The notes beneath the pieces were generated by a model. It did no database searches. It was given only the letters and a program-made list of their open reading frames with translations, and had not been told where the DNA came from. Of a DNA stretch of 64,000 bases, positions 19,801 through 28,471 are shown piece by piece. The position numbers and the translations under genes are program-made. The DNA is from Ehrlichia muris AS145. GTDB lineage: Bacteria; Pseudomonadota; Alphaproteobacteria; Rickettsiales; Anaplasmataceae. The DNA lies in NCBI RefSeq assembly GCF_000508225.1, contig NC_023063.1, positions 310,001-374,000 on the forward strand. Reading direction: 5' to 3'. Numbering within the stretch: position 1 is the first letter of the stretch; the number at the start of each line of letters is the position of its first letter.

Positions 19801-20430
19801 TTTTTGTGTTATGTGTTCTTGATAGTGATAATTGGTAGGTTGTGCTGTTACTTCGAATGTAAAGTTAGGAATTTTATAATCTGTTAGTAAAAAATCCTCT
19901 ATTACTATATACGATAGCCCACGATATGCTGGGACATCACCCATTAGTTTTAGTATTAGTGGATCGGGTTCTTGATCTTCTGTACCTTGATAAAATCTAT
20001 ATGTTAATGTGTTTAAGTCTAATAGTTGTGAGTTAGCCCATATTTTTGAGATTTTTTTAACGTATCCTGTACATATTGCTATAGCCAAGCTTGTATGGTA
20101 GGTATACTCTGTAGAGCTGTGACTGGTAGATTTTTTGTTTGGATTGTTCTTTATAACTATATCTTTGTCTGTAGTGACTTTGAATTTATCTATCCATATT
20201 ATGTTTCCTGCGATGCGCATTGTTCCATATAGTATGGGAATCATTTTTCCATATATAGATGTTTGAATCTTTAAATTATTGATTTTTGGTATTTGTTTAG
20301 TTTGAGTATTGTTATCTAAAAAATGGGGATGTGTGTTTTGATTTGTTATATTGCTTAGTTCTGCTGAAAGGAATTTTTCTATGGATTCTTTTACACTATT
20401 AACAATGGTTGATAATATAATTAATGACAT
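16819..20430 (-). CDS. GTA host-specificity / baseplate TIM-barrel protein (RcGTA orfg15 homologue)
   Basis: Tail-tip protein of the alphaproteobacterial gene transfer agent. The 1203-residue product compares with about 1300 in Rhodobacter. The N-terminal part reads KMIPILYGTMRIAGNIIWI, as in the family, followed by a TIM-barrel-like domain at about residues 280-640 with VTYAADWREYHS and WSSKDIDVIGINAYFPLTD stretches. After it come a phage-tail-like domain and a C-terminal region with YLLRGRFGTE. The frame is open throughout, which argues for maintained selection. The DUF2163 gene lies upstream on the same strand, in the order seen in RcGTA, but the peptidase gene (orfg14) that normally separates them is missing; only 312 bp remain. 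Its 3' end has been copied into the downstream spacer. Confidence 0.9.
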   Translation of the reverse strand: MSLIILSTIVNSVKESIEKFLSAELSNITNQNTHPHFLDNNTQTKQIPKINNLKIQTSIYGKMIPILYGTMRIAGNIIWIDKFKVTTDKDIVIKNNPNKKSTSHSSTEYTYHTSLAIAICTGYVKKISKIWANSQLLDLNTLTYRFYQGTEDQEPDPLILKLMGDVPAYRGLSYIVIEDFLLTDYKIPNFTFEVTAQPTNYHYQEHITQKIKSIHIIPGSGEFAYDTKIQMKVLQQKIGKQYVPYEEAQQINNHSKHQKADALISLDQLQETLPNIQWISVIVNWYTDSLNIKDCHIYPAVEFKFDATTTPDNWYVAGMNREAARQTSRYNIAYKGTINDKSLVRYINELKTRGYKVLLYPMLLVDIQDTPWIGNLTGDIEYISTFFNKQYNPFIKHYYNLTKDLIDAFVIGSNFIGLTRIKDKYNHYPAVDELTKLANYVKNQTGNNIIVTYAADWREYHSHNGYYNMDTLWSSKDIDVIGINAYFPLTDIPQPIDGFTEQDIINGWHSGEGYDYLYTHPKIKQGKTPYIENNYQYSWKNIEKWWTQHHINLDNTTTSWIPKSKKIWFTQYGFQSIDNCTSQPSISIDYQYNKNPIFSKGYVDFRAQKIAINGTIKTWENSDIVEQMFLWGWDIRPYPYFPQLKTTWEDSKNWQIGYWIQEKLSLLEISHIIYDLLKSTGLQNNQIKIQDLNNAIDGYIITERQSVKSILNVLKDLYDFEIVEQDNKLAIIEKNQLVQYDIPLDDILSNNKSNTKKITKTNSSNLINSINFMYINKNHEYNVSSQHIKIPYSKDTTIQTIQVPIVLNDEQAKTIAENILNKKSNNKYNFYLTLPIKYAWLNISDIIQVQYNNALYKIKITDIYLQNISISIEGVIYNNSFPTQHFTPNNNFNSHLDKGNTEDPVHIFDLPCIHNIDNILYFAITRIKTNWEGSILYSYEEGGEHYKDVLPIDTEATTGITINSVNTGPIAIPDQASKITILLKTGQLYSTESLFINNNSNLALVGNEIIQFQNVKQIRENTYQLSYLLRGRFGTERYIDQHQKEEFFTLLDNLPSLKINQSLINKSLIYKVISKKSVSYTKQFTYIYYANNLKPLPVTHVRGKRDIYNNLTITWTRRARINGEWNDNTDTPIDEEFESYDIEILDNQDIVTRTITVKDNSTTFVYSAEQQKIDFNVIQEKINVIIYQNSSVIGRGTAYKTTL

Positions 20431-20742
20431 AAGTATAACTCCTATAAAAAGTTCAGAATTGACTAAAGAAAGTATTGATTGGGTATGTGATATTTTGTGG
20501 ACTGTTTGTAATATAAGAGTGAGTACTTACTTAGTGTTATGGATTGATTCATAAAATATTAAGAGGTGTAAAACTATAAGTGGTTTAAAGTTATTTTTTG
20601 TTATGTATAACTGTTCTGTATGGATAGTATGAGCGTATTAAGTATTTGATTGTACATATATTTATATGTATTTCTCAAAGTTTCTGTCATGAGTAAATTG
20701 TCACTACTGTTTTTATGATATCTGTTTAATATTTATTATTGC
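20431..20742. other. Spacer where RcGTA would carry orfg14
   Basis: In Rhodobacter an NlpC/P60 peptidase gene (orfg14) lies between the orfg13 and orfg15 homologues. Here 312 bp of AT-rich DNA is left. I could not recognise a peptidase remnant in any frame. Confidence 0.45.
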
Positions 20743-21558
20743 TTAAAAATGTATTTCAGGAATATGTGGTTCTCCTCGGAAGTTTTTACTGTTATTAAAT
20801 CTGTTACTGCATGTAGTGAAGCTTTTGTCACAACCCGCAACTATGGAAAACCTATCATTGATTGAGATTTTGTATGGTGTAGTATTGTAAAATTTTATAT
20901 ACGACTTATTATGAGACTTAATTTCCAGTGTAAAATTATTATTTTGTCCTGTAATAAATGTAAGCAATCCATATGTGTAGTAGTTATCAATGTTAATCAA
21001 GTTAATACACTCAAATTCTTGGTTGCTTATTACTCTACTAATGCTGTGTATATTAGTAAATGCTTCTTTGTTTAGCTTGCACTTGTTATCACAGAACTGT
21101 GCTCGACATGAAGATGAAAAGAAATCTCCGACATTTTTCGATAAAGTGTTAAATATACTACTAACTTCTGCTGTGAATTTATCATCGATTACGGTGATTT
21201 TATTAATACTCCCATAAAATAATGTCGCATTACCTTGAGTGAGATCTGTATAATTTACAAAAAATATTTTTACTTTAGCAAAATCATATAATCCAGATAA
21301 TATTTCTTCTTCTTTTATTGTGTTACTGTTTATAATGGTTTCTATTTTTGTGCTATTACCAGAAATAGAATTGTATCTTAATATATCTATGTTTAGTTCA
21401 GCTGTTGTTTCATAAGTTATGTTGTCTATAACTAAGTTTTGATCAAAATTGGTCAATCCTATTATTTTTTTATTTTGCAAAGTAATTTGTAAACAGTGTG
21501 CAATAGTAAGAACTTCAGATGATAAATGTTGTATTAATTTAGGATTGATGTTTCTCAT
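20743..21558 (-). CDS. GTA tail protein, DUF2163/BR0599 family (RcGTA orfg13 homologue)
   Basis: The 271-residue product has the two-part layout of this phage/GTA family. An N-terminal DUF2163 domain starts with LIQHLSSEVLTIAHCLQI and contains GLTNFDQNLVIDNITY near residues 34-49. A C-terminal BR0599-like domain contains the conserved CRAQFCDNKCKLNKEAF near 145-161 and a final region with DKSFTTCSNRFNN and FRGEPHIP. In RcGTA this protein belongs to the tail hub between the tape measure side and the host-specificity protein. It lies upstream of the orfg15 homologue in the same orientation. Start ATG at 21558. No frameshift was seen. Confidence 0.87.
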   Translation of the reverse strand: MRNINPKLIQHLSSEVLTIAHCLQITLQNKKIIGLTNFDQNLVIDNITYETTAELNIDILRYNSISGNSTKIETIINSNTIKEEEILSGLYDFAKVKIFFVNYTDLTQGNATLFYGSINKITVIDDKFTAEVSSIFNTLSKNVGDFFSSSCRAQFCDNKCKLNKEAFTNIHSISRVISNQEFECINLINIDNYYTYGLLTFITGQNNNFTLEIKSHNKSYIKFYNTTPYKISINDRFSIVAGCDKSFTTCSNRFNNSKNFRGEPHIPEIHF

Positions 21559-21975
21559 ATGTTTTGTCTTTAAAAGTAGTGAAAGAGTGCTGTTATGGGA
21601 TTAACATTGAATAGTGTTAAATAAATATTGTTTGTTATTGTTTTAATAACTTGAAAGTTACAAAAAATCAGAAGGAAAGCTTTTATATTAAAAAATCAAG
21701 CACATTAAACCACAATCTGTAAAAAGAAATATAAATAAATGTATGATTCTAAAGATGTGAATAACTAGTTGGATCAATAGGAAATAACTCTTCTTAAATA
21801 TAGCAGAAGTAGATTGATCTATCAAGCATATTTTAATAATTTAGGATGTGAACGAATTTATTACATGGTAATCTTTATATTTAATACCAAATGCTTAAAT
21901 TATTTTTGTAGTGTTGCAACATAACTAATTGTAGTGTGCTACAATAAGTATTTTAATGGTTTTTTTAACTTTAAA
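21559..21975. other. Gene-free spacer upstream of the DUF2163 gene
   Basis: About 415 bp, strongly AT-rich. In RcGTA orfg12 would lie on this side, but no remnant is recognisable. Confidence 0.4.
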
Positions 21976-22284
21976 TTATTCTGCATTTAAGCGATAATAA
22001 GTGTCATGAGTAAGTTTTAGTAAAAATCTCATAATTTCAGAGTGAGAGGTGTATTGTGTTTTGTTATTATACAATAGTGTTCTATAACCCAAATGAAGGG
22101 GGATGATAGTTCTACTGTTATAAGTAATTTGTAAATTGGAAAGAATATTTGTAGTACTAGTCGGAAGTTTAATGTGAGGATTAATGTCTGTAGTACAATA
22201 AATAAATATACTGTTGAATTTTATAGTGCCACAGAATTGTATTTTGTAGTACTGTATACGGTTGATAATTTTTTTAATTATCAA
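21976..22284 (-). CDS. Small hypothetical protein, possibly a phage/GTA head-tail adaptor remnant
   Basis: An open frame of 102 codons on the same strand as the GTA genes. Its only upstream start is TTG at 22284; the first ATG lies near the end, so the true start is uncertain. The second half (LQITYNSRTIIPLHLGYR, then a hydrophobic MRFLLKLTHD) has the rhythm of small head-tail adaptor proteins, in which a beta strand is followed by an R/Y-rich strand and a final helix. This is a weak, by-eye resemblance. It faces away from sucA, which begins 74 bp further right. The frame may also be non-coding. Confidence 0.35.
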   Translation of the reverse strand: MIIKKIINRIQYYKIQFCGTIKFNSIFIYCTTDINPHIKLPTSTTNILSNLQITYNSRTIIPLHLGYRTLLYNNKTQYTSHSEIMRFLLKLTHDTYYRLNAE

Positions 22285-22357
22285 TATGTATTTTGTTTAA
22301 GTGGTATGAACTCTTGTAATAGCTTTAAATTTGTTAAAATTTAAAAATGGTGAAAAC

Positions 22358-25096
22358 ATGAAAAACGTAACTTGTTTATTTGGTGATAATCTAGATGTTA
22401 TAGAAGATATTTATAAGCGTTATCAAAAGGATAGTAATTCTGTTTCTCTAGAATGGCGTAATTTTTTTTCTAATGGCTTATATTCTTCAGAAAGTATTGA
22501 TGTTGTCAATCAATCAAATAGTGTTAATGTCATTGATAGCTATAATGCTAAAGTTGTAGAATTATTGAATTTTTTTAGATCTTATGGGCATACTGTTGCT
22601 GATTTAGATCCTTTAAAATTACATGTAACTGGTGATTTAGATTATAATAAATATATTGACTTAAATGATATAAAGCCTTCTTCTACATTTTGTTCTGTTT
22701 TGGGATTAAATAATCCTACTATAGGTGATATAATTAATGCTTTGAAATCTATTTATTGTAATAAACTTGGCTATGAGTTTATGCATATTAGGAATCATGA
22801 AGAAAGGATGTGGTTACAGAACAAAATTGAGGGCTTTTATAGCAGTGTATCAAATGATGACAAGAAGAAAATATTACACCATCTGATGGAAGTAGAGTGT
22901 TTTGAACAGTTTTTACATACTAAATATCCAGGATACAAAAGATTTTCTATAGAAGGTGGAGATTCTCTAGTTGTTGCTATAGAGAAAATAATTGACTTAT
23001 CAACTGTGTTTAATTTTCGTGAGATAGTTATTGGTATGTCTCATCGTGGCAGATTAAGCGTATTAACAAAAATCATGAAGAAGCCATATAAAGCTATGAT
23101 GTATGAATTTAAAGGTGGAACTGCATATCCAAAAGATGTAGATGTTTCTGGTGATGTTAAATATCATTTAGGTTATTCTTCTGATCGTCAATTATCTCCT
23201 GATAAAACTGTACATTTATCTTTGTGTCCTAATCCTTCCCACTTAGAGTCTGTCGATCCAGTTGTTATGGGAAAAATTAGAGCAAAACAGGATGTATTGA
23301 AAGAATGTGATAAATCTTCTATACTTGGGGTGTTAGTACATGGAGATTCTTCTGTTATTGGTCAAGGTGTTGTTGCAGAGACATTAACTTTGAGTAATTT
23401 GGAAGGATATGAAGTTCGTGGTGTGATTCATATAATAGTCAATAATCAAATAGGGTTCACAACAAATCCAAAAGATTCTAGATCTTCTTTTTATTGCTCA
23501 GATGTAACAAAGTTAATAGATGCTCCAGTTTTTCATGTAAATGGTGATTCTCCTGAAGATATATTAACAGCTATTAATTTAGCTGTAGAGTATAGGCAGA
23601 AGTTTAATAAAGATGTGGTAATTGATATAGTATGCTATCGCCGTTATGGACATAATGAAGGGGATGAGCCTTTATTTACTCAACCTATCATGTATGATCG
23701 TGTTATGAAGCATAAGACTCCTATGAAGCTTTATAAAGAGCAATTAATCAATGAAAATGTCATTACAGAAGAAGAATTCAAAATTTTGCAAGCTAGATTT
23801 AATAGTATACTTAATGAAGAATTTGCGCAGTCAGAAAGTTATGTTCCTGATCAAGCTGATTGGTTGAAAGGAAATTGGGCAAATTTCAGGAGACCTGCTC
23901 CTGGGAATTTTGTGGATTATTTATCTGATACAGGGGTAGATGAACAAAACTTGTTAAAATTAGCTCGTGCTTTGATTGATATTCCTAAAGAGTTTAATGG
24001 TAATAAAAAAATATTGAGGATATTATCTACACGTTTTGATATGGTATCTTCTGGGAAAGATATTGATTGGGCGACTGGTGAAGCTTTAGCCTTTGCATCT
24101 TTATTATCAGAAAATGTTAAAGTTAGATTATCTGGTCAAGATTGTGGTAGAGGTACATTTTCGCATAGGCATGCAGTGTTAATAGATCAAATAACAGGAA
24201 ATTCTTATGTTCCTTTAAATAATTTAGGTGTGCCACAGGCAAACTTTGAAGTGATTAATAGCCCATTATCAGAATATGCAGTTATGGGGTTTGAGTATGG
24301 ATATAGTACTGATTCTCCGTCAACTTTAATTCTGTGGGAAGGTCAGTTTGGTGATTTTGCAAATGGTGCACAGATTATAATTGATCAATTTATTTCTTCT
24401 GCAGAAACTAAATGGTTACGCTGTAGTGGATTAGTGTTATTACTCCCTCATGGATATGAAGGTCAAGGACCAGAGCACAGTTCAGCGAGAATAGAAAGAT
24501 ATTTACAATTATGTGCAGAAGATAATATGCAAGTTGTAAACTGTACAACTCCTGCAAATTATTTTCATGTATTACGTAGACAAATGTGCAGGGATTTTCG
24601 TAAGCCTCTTGTTGTGTTTACTCCTAAGTCCTTATTACGTCATAAGATGGCAGTATCTAAGTTATCTGATTTTTCTGGATCTTTTGTTCCTGTGATTGGT
24701 GAAGTATCTTCATTATGTAGTAGTGATAAGATTCGTAAAGTTGTAATATGTAGTGGTAAAGTGTATTTTGATATCATTGAGGCTCGAGATCAACGAAAAG
24801 TAGATGATATAGCAGTAATACGTTTAGAGCAGTACTATCCTTTTCCAGAGGAGCAATTAGCAAGTGAGTTAAAAAATTATCAAAATGCAGAAGTAGTTTG
24901 GTGTCAAGAAGAGCCAATGAATATGGGAGCGTGGGTATTTGTTCGTAATTATATTGAAAAAGTGTTAATGACAATTAATGTAAAATCTAAGCAAACAATA
25001 TGTATTTCTCGTCCTGCTTCTGCTGCTACTGCAGCTGGATATACAAGTATGCATAATAGAGAACAGAATGATATCTTATTACATGTATTAAGTTAA
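22358..25096 (+). CDS. sucA: 2-oxoglutarate dehydrogenase E1 component
   Basis: Thiamine-diphosphate-dependent subunit that decarboxylates 2-oxoglutarate in the TCA cycle and passes the succinyl group to E2. From the ATG at 22358 the product has 912 residues, close to the family norm. It carries the N-terminal E2-binding helix (LDVIEDIYKRYQKD), MSHRGRLSVL, the HLGYSSDR stretch, a ThDP-binding region beginning HGDSSVIGQGVVAE, and VNNQIGFTTNP. The C-terminal half has GQDCGRGTFSHRHAVL and LPHGYEGQGPEHSSARIER. A TTG nine codons earlier also opens the frame, but the ATG has a GGTGA element just upstream and fits the family start. It lies between GTA remnants without being part of them. The E2 gene is not adjacent. 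Confidence 0.96.
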   Translation: MKNVTCLFGDNLDVIEDIYKRYQKDSNSVSLEWRNFFSNGLYSSESIDVVNQSNSVNVIDSYNAKVVELLNFFRSYGHTVADLDPLKLHVTGDLDYNKYIDLNDIKPSSTFCSVLGLNNPTIGDIINALKSIYCNKLGYEFMHIRNHEERMWLQNKIEGFYSSVSNDDKKKILHHLMEVECFEQFLHTKYPGYKRFSIEGGDSLVVAIEKIIDLSTVFNFREIVIGMSHRGRLSVLTKIMKKPYKAMMYEFKGGTAYPKDVDVSGDVKYHLGYSSDRQLSPDKTVHLSLCPNPSHLESVDPVVMGKIRAKQDVLKECDKSSILGVLVHGDSSVIGQGVVAETLTLSNLEGYEVRGVIHIIVNNQIGFTTNPKDSRSSFYCSDVTKLIDAPVFHVNGDSPEDILTAINLAVEYRQKFNKDVVIDIVCYRRYGHNEGDEPLFTQPIMYDRVMKHKTPMKLYKEQLINENVITEEEFKILQARFNSILNEEFAQSESYVPDQADWLKGNWANFRRPAPGNFVDYLSDTGVDEQNLLKLARALIDIPKEFNGNKKILRILSTRFDMVSSGKDIDWATGEALAFASLLSENVKVRLSGQDCGRGTFSHRHAVLIDQITGNSYVPLNNLGVPQANFEVINSPLSEYAVMGFEYGYSTDSPSTLILWEGQFGDFANGAQIIIDQFISSAETKWLRCSGLVLLLPHGYEGQGPEHSSARIERYLQLCAEDNMQVVNCTTPANYFHVLRRQMCRDFRKPLVVFTPKSLLRHKMAVSKLSDFSGSFVPVIGEVSSLCSSDKIRKVVICSGKVYFDIIEARDQRKVDDIAVIRLEQYYPFPEEQLASELKNYQNAEVVWCQEEPMNMGAWVFVRNYIEKVLMTINVKSKQTICISRPASAATAAGYTSMHNREQNDILLHVLS

Positions 25097-25221
25097 AATG
25101 TAAAATTATATCAAAAATCACATTGCATGAAAATCATACTTAATATGGGTCATAATACATGGGTCTCTTTTGACTAACAATAACATAATGTTCTACATTG
25201 ATTAGGGATCTGTAGTGCGTG

Positions 25222-25700
25222 TGGTTTTGCTATAATTAATGACAATGTATTGTAAAACATGGTAGTACTGGAGTTATATGATAGATATATTAAGTTTCAG
25301 TATATACATTTATGTAATATAGAATATTGGGTTATTGTTAGTCAATTGAAGTATAGATAGAAATTGTTTTTGATAATATAGTAGCGAATTGGGGGAACAG
25401 TTTTGTGTATTGTTTTGCTGTAATAAGTGACATAATATGTGGGAAGGTATGGTATTAGAGTTATTATAATGTGTATAAATTATTATGGGAAATCTTTTTG
25501 TACTACTACTATTATTATGCATATATAATGACCCTAATACTAAAAGGTTATTGTTAGCAGTTGAATGTCATACATTTGGAAGTGAATATTTAAATTCAAA
25601 TGATATGTTGTATATAAATCTACATTATGTATTCTGTTATCGCATGAATGTAATATGTTACATGCTTTTACTGTTAATTGTAGAAATTTAGAAATATTAT
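25222..25700. repeat. Diverged direct and inverted repeats behind the capsid gene
   Basis: Two decayed direct copies are visible. TTTTGCTATAATTAATGAC near 25226 matches TTTTGCTGTAATAAGTGAC near 25415, and GGTTATTGTTAGTCAATTGAA near 25330 matches GGTTATTGTTAGCAGTTGAA near 25547. A perfect 14-bp inverted pair TGACTAACAATAAC (25171-25184) and GTTATTGTTAGTCA (25331-25344) is also present. The same order (GGGTTA..TTGTTA, then GTTTTGYTGT) occurs at the capsid gene 3' end (25775 and 25829), so these may be old tail copies. The case is much weaker than for the other arrays. Confidence 0.4.
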
Positions 25701-25763
25701 AAGTTTTTGTATTTTATATGCTAACAAGAAGATAGTGAGACAATATTTTCTATAAGATAAGCA

Positions 25764-26924
25764 CTATGTTGTTGGGTTAATTGTTAAATATCTTATAGCA
25801 TTTTTGTTAATAACTGCTCCTCCTACTCGTTTTGTTGTGTAAAATTTAACAAAGGATTTACTTGTAAAAGGATCTCTTAATGTTTTTATAGAACGATTTT
25901 CTACTATCTTATATGCATTTGTAAAGTCTGCAAGTGCTATGATTGGTAGTATTTTATTATCTAATTGAGGCATGTCAGATGTTTGATATACTGGTAGTCC
26001 CATTAATGTATCAGGGCTTCCTGAAGTTAAACCTGGATGCCAGATGTATTGTCCAGATGCTAACTTTAAAGATCTAATTTCTTGTAGTACACTCCTGTGC
26101 ATTATAAATGCTGCTTTTCTGGAAAAATATTCATCAAGTGAATAATAAAGTTTGATAATTATATCACTGCTTAATGTTGGGGATGTTATTAGGTTATTTT
26201 CTGTGTCTGAAGCGTATGTTAATATCCCATATGGTTTATTGTTTCCACTGCCAGATATAAAAGCGGTGTTTTCTGCTCTGCTAAAATCATCAACTAGGTG
26301 ATTAATCAACCAACTAGCTACATCTATAGTAGAATCTTCCAATAATTTTTTTGTAATTTTTGGTTGAGCATATAGTTCGTGTAAAGTAATGGTAATTTTA
26401 TCAATCTTTGGTGATTTTGTGTCTTCTACATTACTGTCTGTTCTCCAGTTTACAGATTTTTCATTGTTGTTTGTAATGAAGCAATCTAAATTATCACCTG
26501 ATATTTTCTCTATAGAACATAGTTGGCGCATTACTGAGTTCTTGTTTAGATTTTTTTCTATATAAGATGATATGTTATGTGGTATAAAATATGATTCATC
26601 TAAGGGCTGTATTACAGTACTTTGATCTGTAATGTTATTGCCTTTACACAAATATTGTGTAAATATTTTGTAGTTATGATCTTCATTGTAGTGTTTATTG
26701 TCATAAGTAATAGGGCGTTGTGATGATATTTCCAATTGATCTAATCTCTCATTTTGTGTTTCAAGCATACTTTCTGTTTTTTCTAGCTTTTCTAATATAG
26801 ATGGATATGTCGAACTTTTTTTTCTGATATCTGATAATTTTTTTTCATTTAGAGTTTTGAATTCTTCCCATGAAGATGTAAGATTACTTAAGGATTCTTG
26901 GATTGCTGGCATTGATGTTGGCAT
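25764..26924 (-). CDS. HK97-family major capsid protein (RcGTA orfg5 homologue)
   Basis: Coat protein of GTA or phage heads. The 386-residue product starts with a coiled-coil, scaffold-like segment of about 70 residues (LEKLEKTESMLETQNERLDQ). It continues with the HK97 fold: YFIPHNISSYIEKNL, the E-loop region with ITITLHELYAQPKIT, AFISGSGNNKPYGIL near residue 235, and the C-terminal LGLPVYQTSDMPQ-type segment (here LMGLPVYQTSDMP) with RVGGAVINKNAIRYL. In GTA producers a protease removes the coiled-coil delta domain; no protease gene is adjacent here. The frame is intact. It lies on the same strand as the tail genes but is separated from them by sucA, so the GTA cluster has been broken up. Confidence 0.9.
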   Translation of the reverse strand: MPTSMPAIQESLSNLTSSWEEFKTLNEKKLSDIRKKSSTYPSILEKLEKTESMLETQNERLDQLEISSQRPITYDNKHYNEDHNYKIFTQYLCKGNNITDQSTVIQPLDESYFIPHNISSYIEKNLNKNSVMRQLCSIEKISGDNLDCFITNNNEKSVNWRTDSNVEDTKSPKIDKITITLHELYAQPKITKKLLEDSTIDVASWLINHLVDDFSRAENTAFISGSGNNKPYGILTYASDTENNLITSPTLSSDIIIKLYYSLDEYFSRKAAFIMHRSVLQEIRSLKLASGQYIWHPGLTSGSPDTLMGLPVYQTSDMPQLDNKILPIIALADFTNAYKIVENRSIKTLRDPFTSKSFVKFYTTKRVGGAVINKNAIRYLTINPTT

Positions 26925-27128
26925 AGTTGCTCCATTTAGTATTAATTTTGATTGTATAAATATAGATCACAGCGTAGAAAAGATACTGATAATAGGAAAT
27001 TTTTAGAAGGGCTGTGTAACTTATATTAAGTATATTCTATGATAATATACTATGTCAAGCATATTAGATAACATAGAACACTACTACTTAATCATGTGAC
27101 TAACTTAAGTAAATAGATACAAACAATT

Positions 27129-28022
27129 TTAAATTAATTTTAACTCTTCTAATGTTTTTTTAACTTTTAATTTATTCTCTTGAGTAAGCTCTACTAATGG
27201 TAACCTTACTACTGGAGATATGTTTTTAATTAGGCTCATTGCGTACTTTGCTGGTGAAGGGCTTGATTGACAAAACAGTACTTTGGCTAATTTAAATACT
27301 GATAAATTTGCATCCATAGCTTCTTTTAGGTTATTAGCAAGGAATGCATTATGCATATCAGAATATATTTTAGGGATTACATTTGAAACAACAGAAATAG
27401 AACCAGCAGCACTACCACTTTGAGCATAAAACCCTAAACATGTAAAATCATCACCTGTAAATAGAGCTATTTCTTTATCTATTAGTAACTTTAAATTAAG
27501 AGGCCTACTTAAATCTCCAGTTGCATCTTTGATGCCTACGATTCTAGGCAAAGATAAAATCCGTGCAAGTAATTCATCACTTGCATCAACGGCAGCCCTT
27601 TTAGGTATATTATATGCAATAATTGGGATATTAGTTGCGTCATGTATTGCCTTAAAATGTTGATATATTCCTTCATCACTTGGCCTACTATAATACGGTA
27701 CAACCACTAGAGCTGCTTCTACGTTTTGAGACTGAACATATAATGTACGTCTAATAGCTTCCTGCGTAGAATTTGATCCTGACCCAGCTATTATTGGAAC
27801 ACGTTTATTTGTAGTCTTAACACATAACTCAATTATTCTGCAGTATTCTTCAAAGTTTAAGGTAGTGTACTCCCCGGTACTGCCACATGGGACTAAACCA
27901 TGAATGTTATTATTGATTTGGTATTCAATTAAGTTACAAAATGCATCTTCATCTATAGAGAAGTCATTCTTAAATGGCGTAATCAGTGCTGTAAAAACAC
28001 CGGTTAGGTCTACTCTGGACAT
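27129..28022 (-). CDS. dapA: 4-hydroxy-tetrahydrodipicolinate synthase
   Basis: Condenses pyruvate with aspartate semialdehyde, the first committed step towards diaminopimelate and lysine. The 297-residue TIM-barrel protein begins [16 protein letters not shown]. It has GSTGEYTTL near residues 46-54 (the T-T pair of the proton relay), a catalytic tyrosine in AYNIPKRA near 138, and the Schiff-base lysine in VGIKDATGD near 166. The ATG at 28020-28022 is preferred; an in-frame TTG five codons earlier adds MSCFY, which the family lacks. Diaminopimelate is useful to Ehrlichia mainly for lysine or for minimal peptidoglycan-like material; which one cannot be told here. Confidence 0.95.
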   Translation of the reverse strand: MSRVDLTGVFTALITPFKNDFSIDEDAFCNLIEYQINNNIHGLVPCGSTGEYTTLNFEEYCRIIELCVKTTNKRVPIIAGSGSNSTQEAIRRTLYVQSQNVEAALVVVPYYSRPSDEGIYQHFKAIHDATNIPIIAYNIPKRAAVDASDELLARILSLPRIVGIKDATGDLSRPLNLKLLIDKEIALFTGDDFTCLGFYAQSGSAAGSISVVSNVIPKIYSDMHNAFLANNLKEAMDANLSVFKLAKVLFCQSSPSPAKYAMSLIKNISPVVRLPLVELTQENKLKVKKTLEELKLI

Positions 28023-28290
28023 ATAAAAGCAACTCAAGTACTGTAATAGTAATAACTAACTTAATGTAGCTATTGAGCATTTTATTGTCAAATGAATTTT
28101 ATGAGGTTAAATGTAAAATAAGTTAAATAATTGTATGCTTGTTTTTTTAGATATTCATTGTAAAGAGCTTTAGTAGTATATGTTTGTATAAATCTGTTTT
28201 TATTGAAGCACATTATGTGTCAGTTAGTTGTGTAAGAATTTTCAGTAATGTATTATATGCATATTATATTTTGATGTTATTGGATTGCTA

Positions 28291-28410
28291 TTAGTGGAAA
28301 TATATAAATGATTATGGTTATTCCTTTATTTACAAATGTGTACATGAATCTTGTATTTCTTGTTTCCATGGTTTGTAATGGTTCTATTATGTATTGTTAG
28401 GATATTGGAG
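28291..28410. repeat. Single decayed copy of the HIT gene 3' end
   Basis: The spacer behind the HIT gene contains a diverged copy of that gene's last 80 bp plus some downstream DNA, offset by about 161 bp. Shared pieces in the same order are TATATAAATGATTAT (gene side TATATAATGATTAT, covering the stop), then ACATGAA, then CTTGTTTCCATGGTTTGTAA (gene side CTTGTTTTCCATGATTTGTAA), then TTCTAT. Several deletions make it non-coding. It appears to be an old, single-copy example of the tail duplication seen at other genes. Confidence 0.62.
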
Positions 28411-28471
28411 AGTAATGAAATTTATGAGATATGATCTATTATCTTAACATATAGTGAGAGATATATAATGA

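Noticed and set aside
20351-20554. A 67-codon plus-strand frame overlapping the start of the GTA host-specificity gene
   Set aside because: Half of it lies antisense within a clear gene, and the rest shows no similarity to the missing GTA peptidase.
25485-25691. A 68-codon hydrophobic open frame in the spacer behind the capsid gene
   Set aside because: It overlaps decayed repeats, and its hydrophobicity follows from T-rich sequence. No supporting start site or family.
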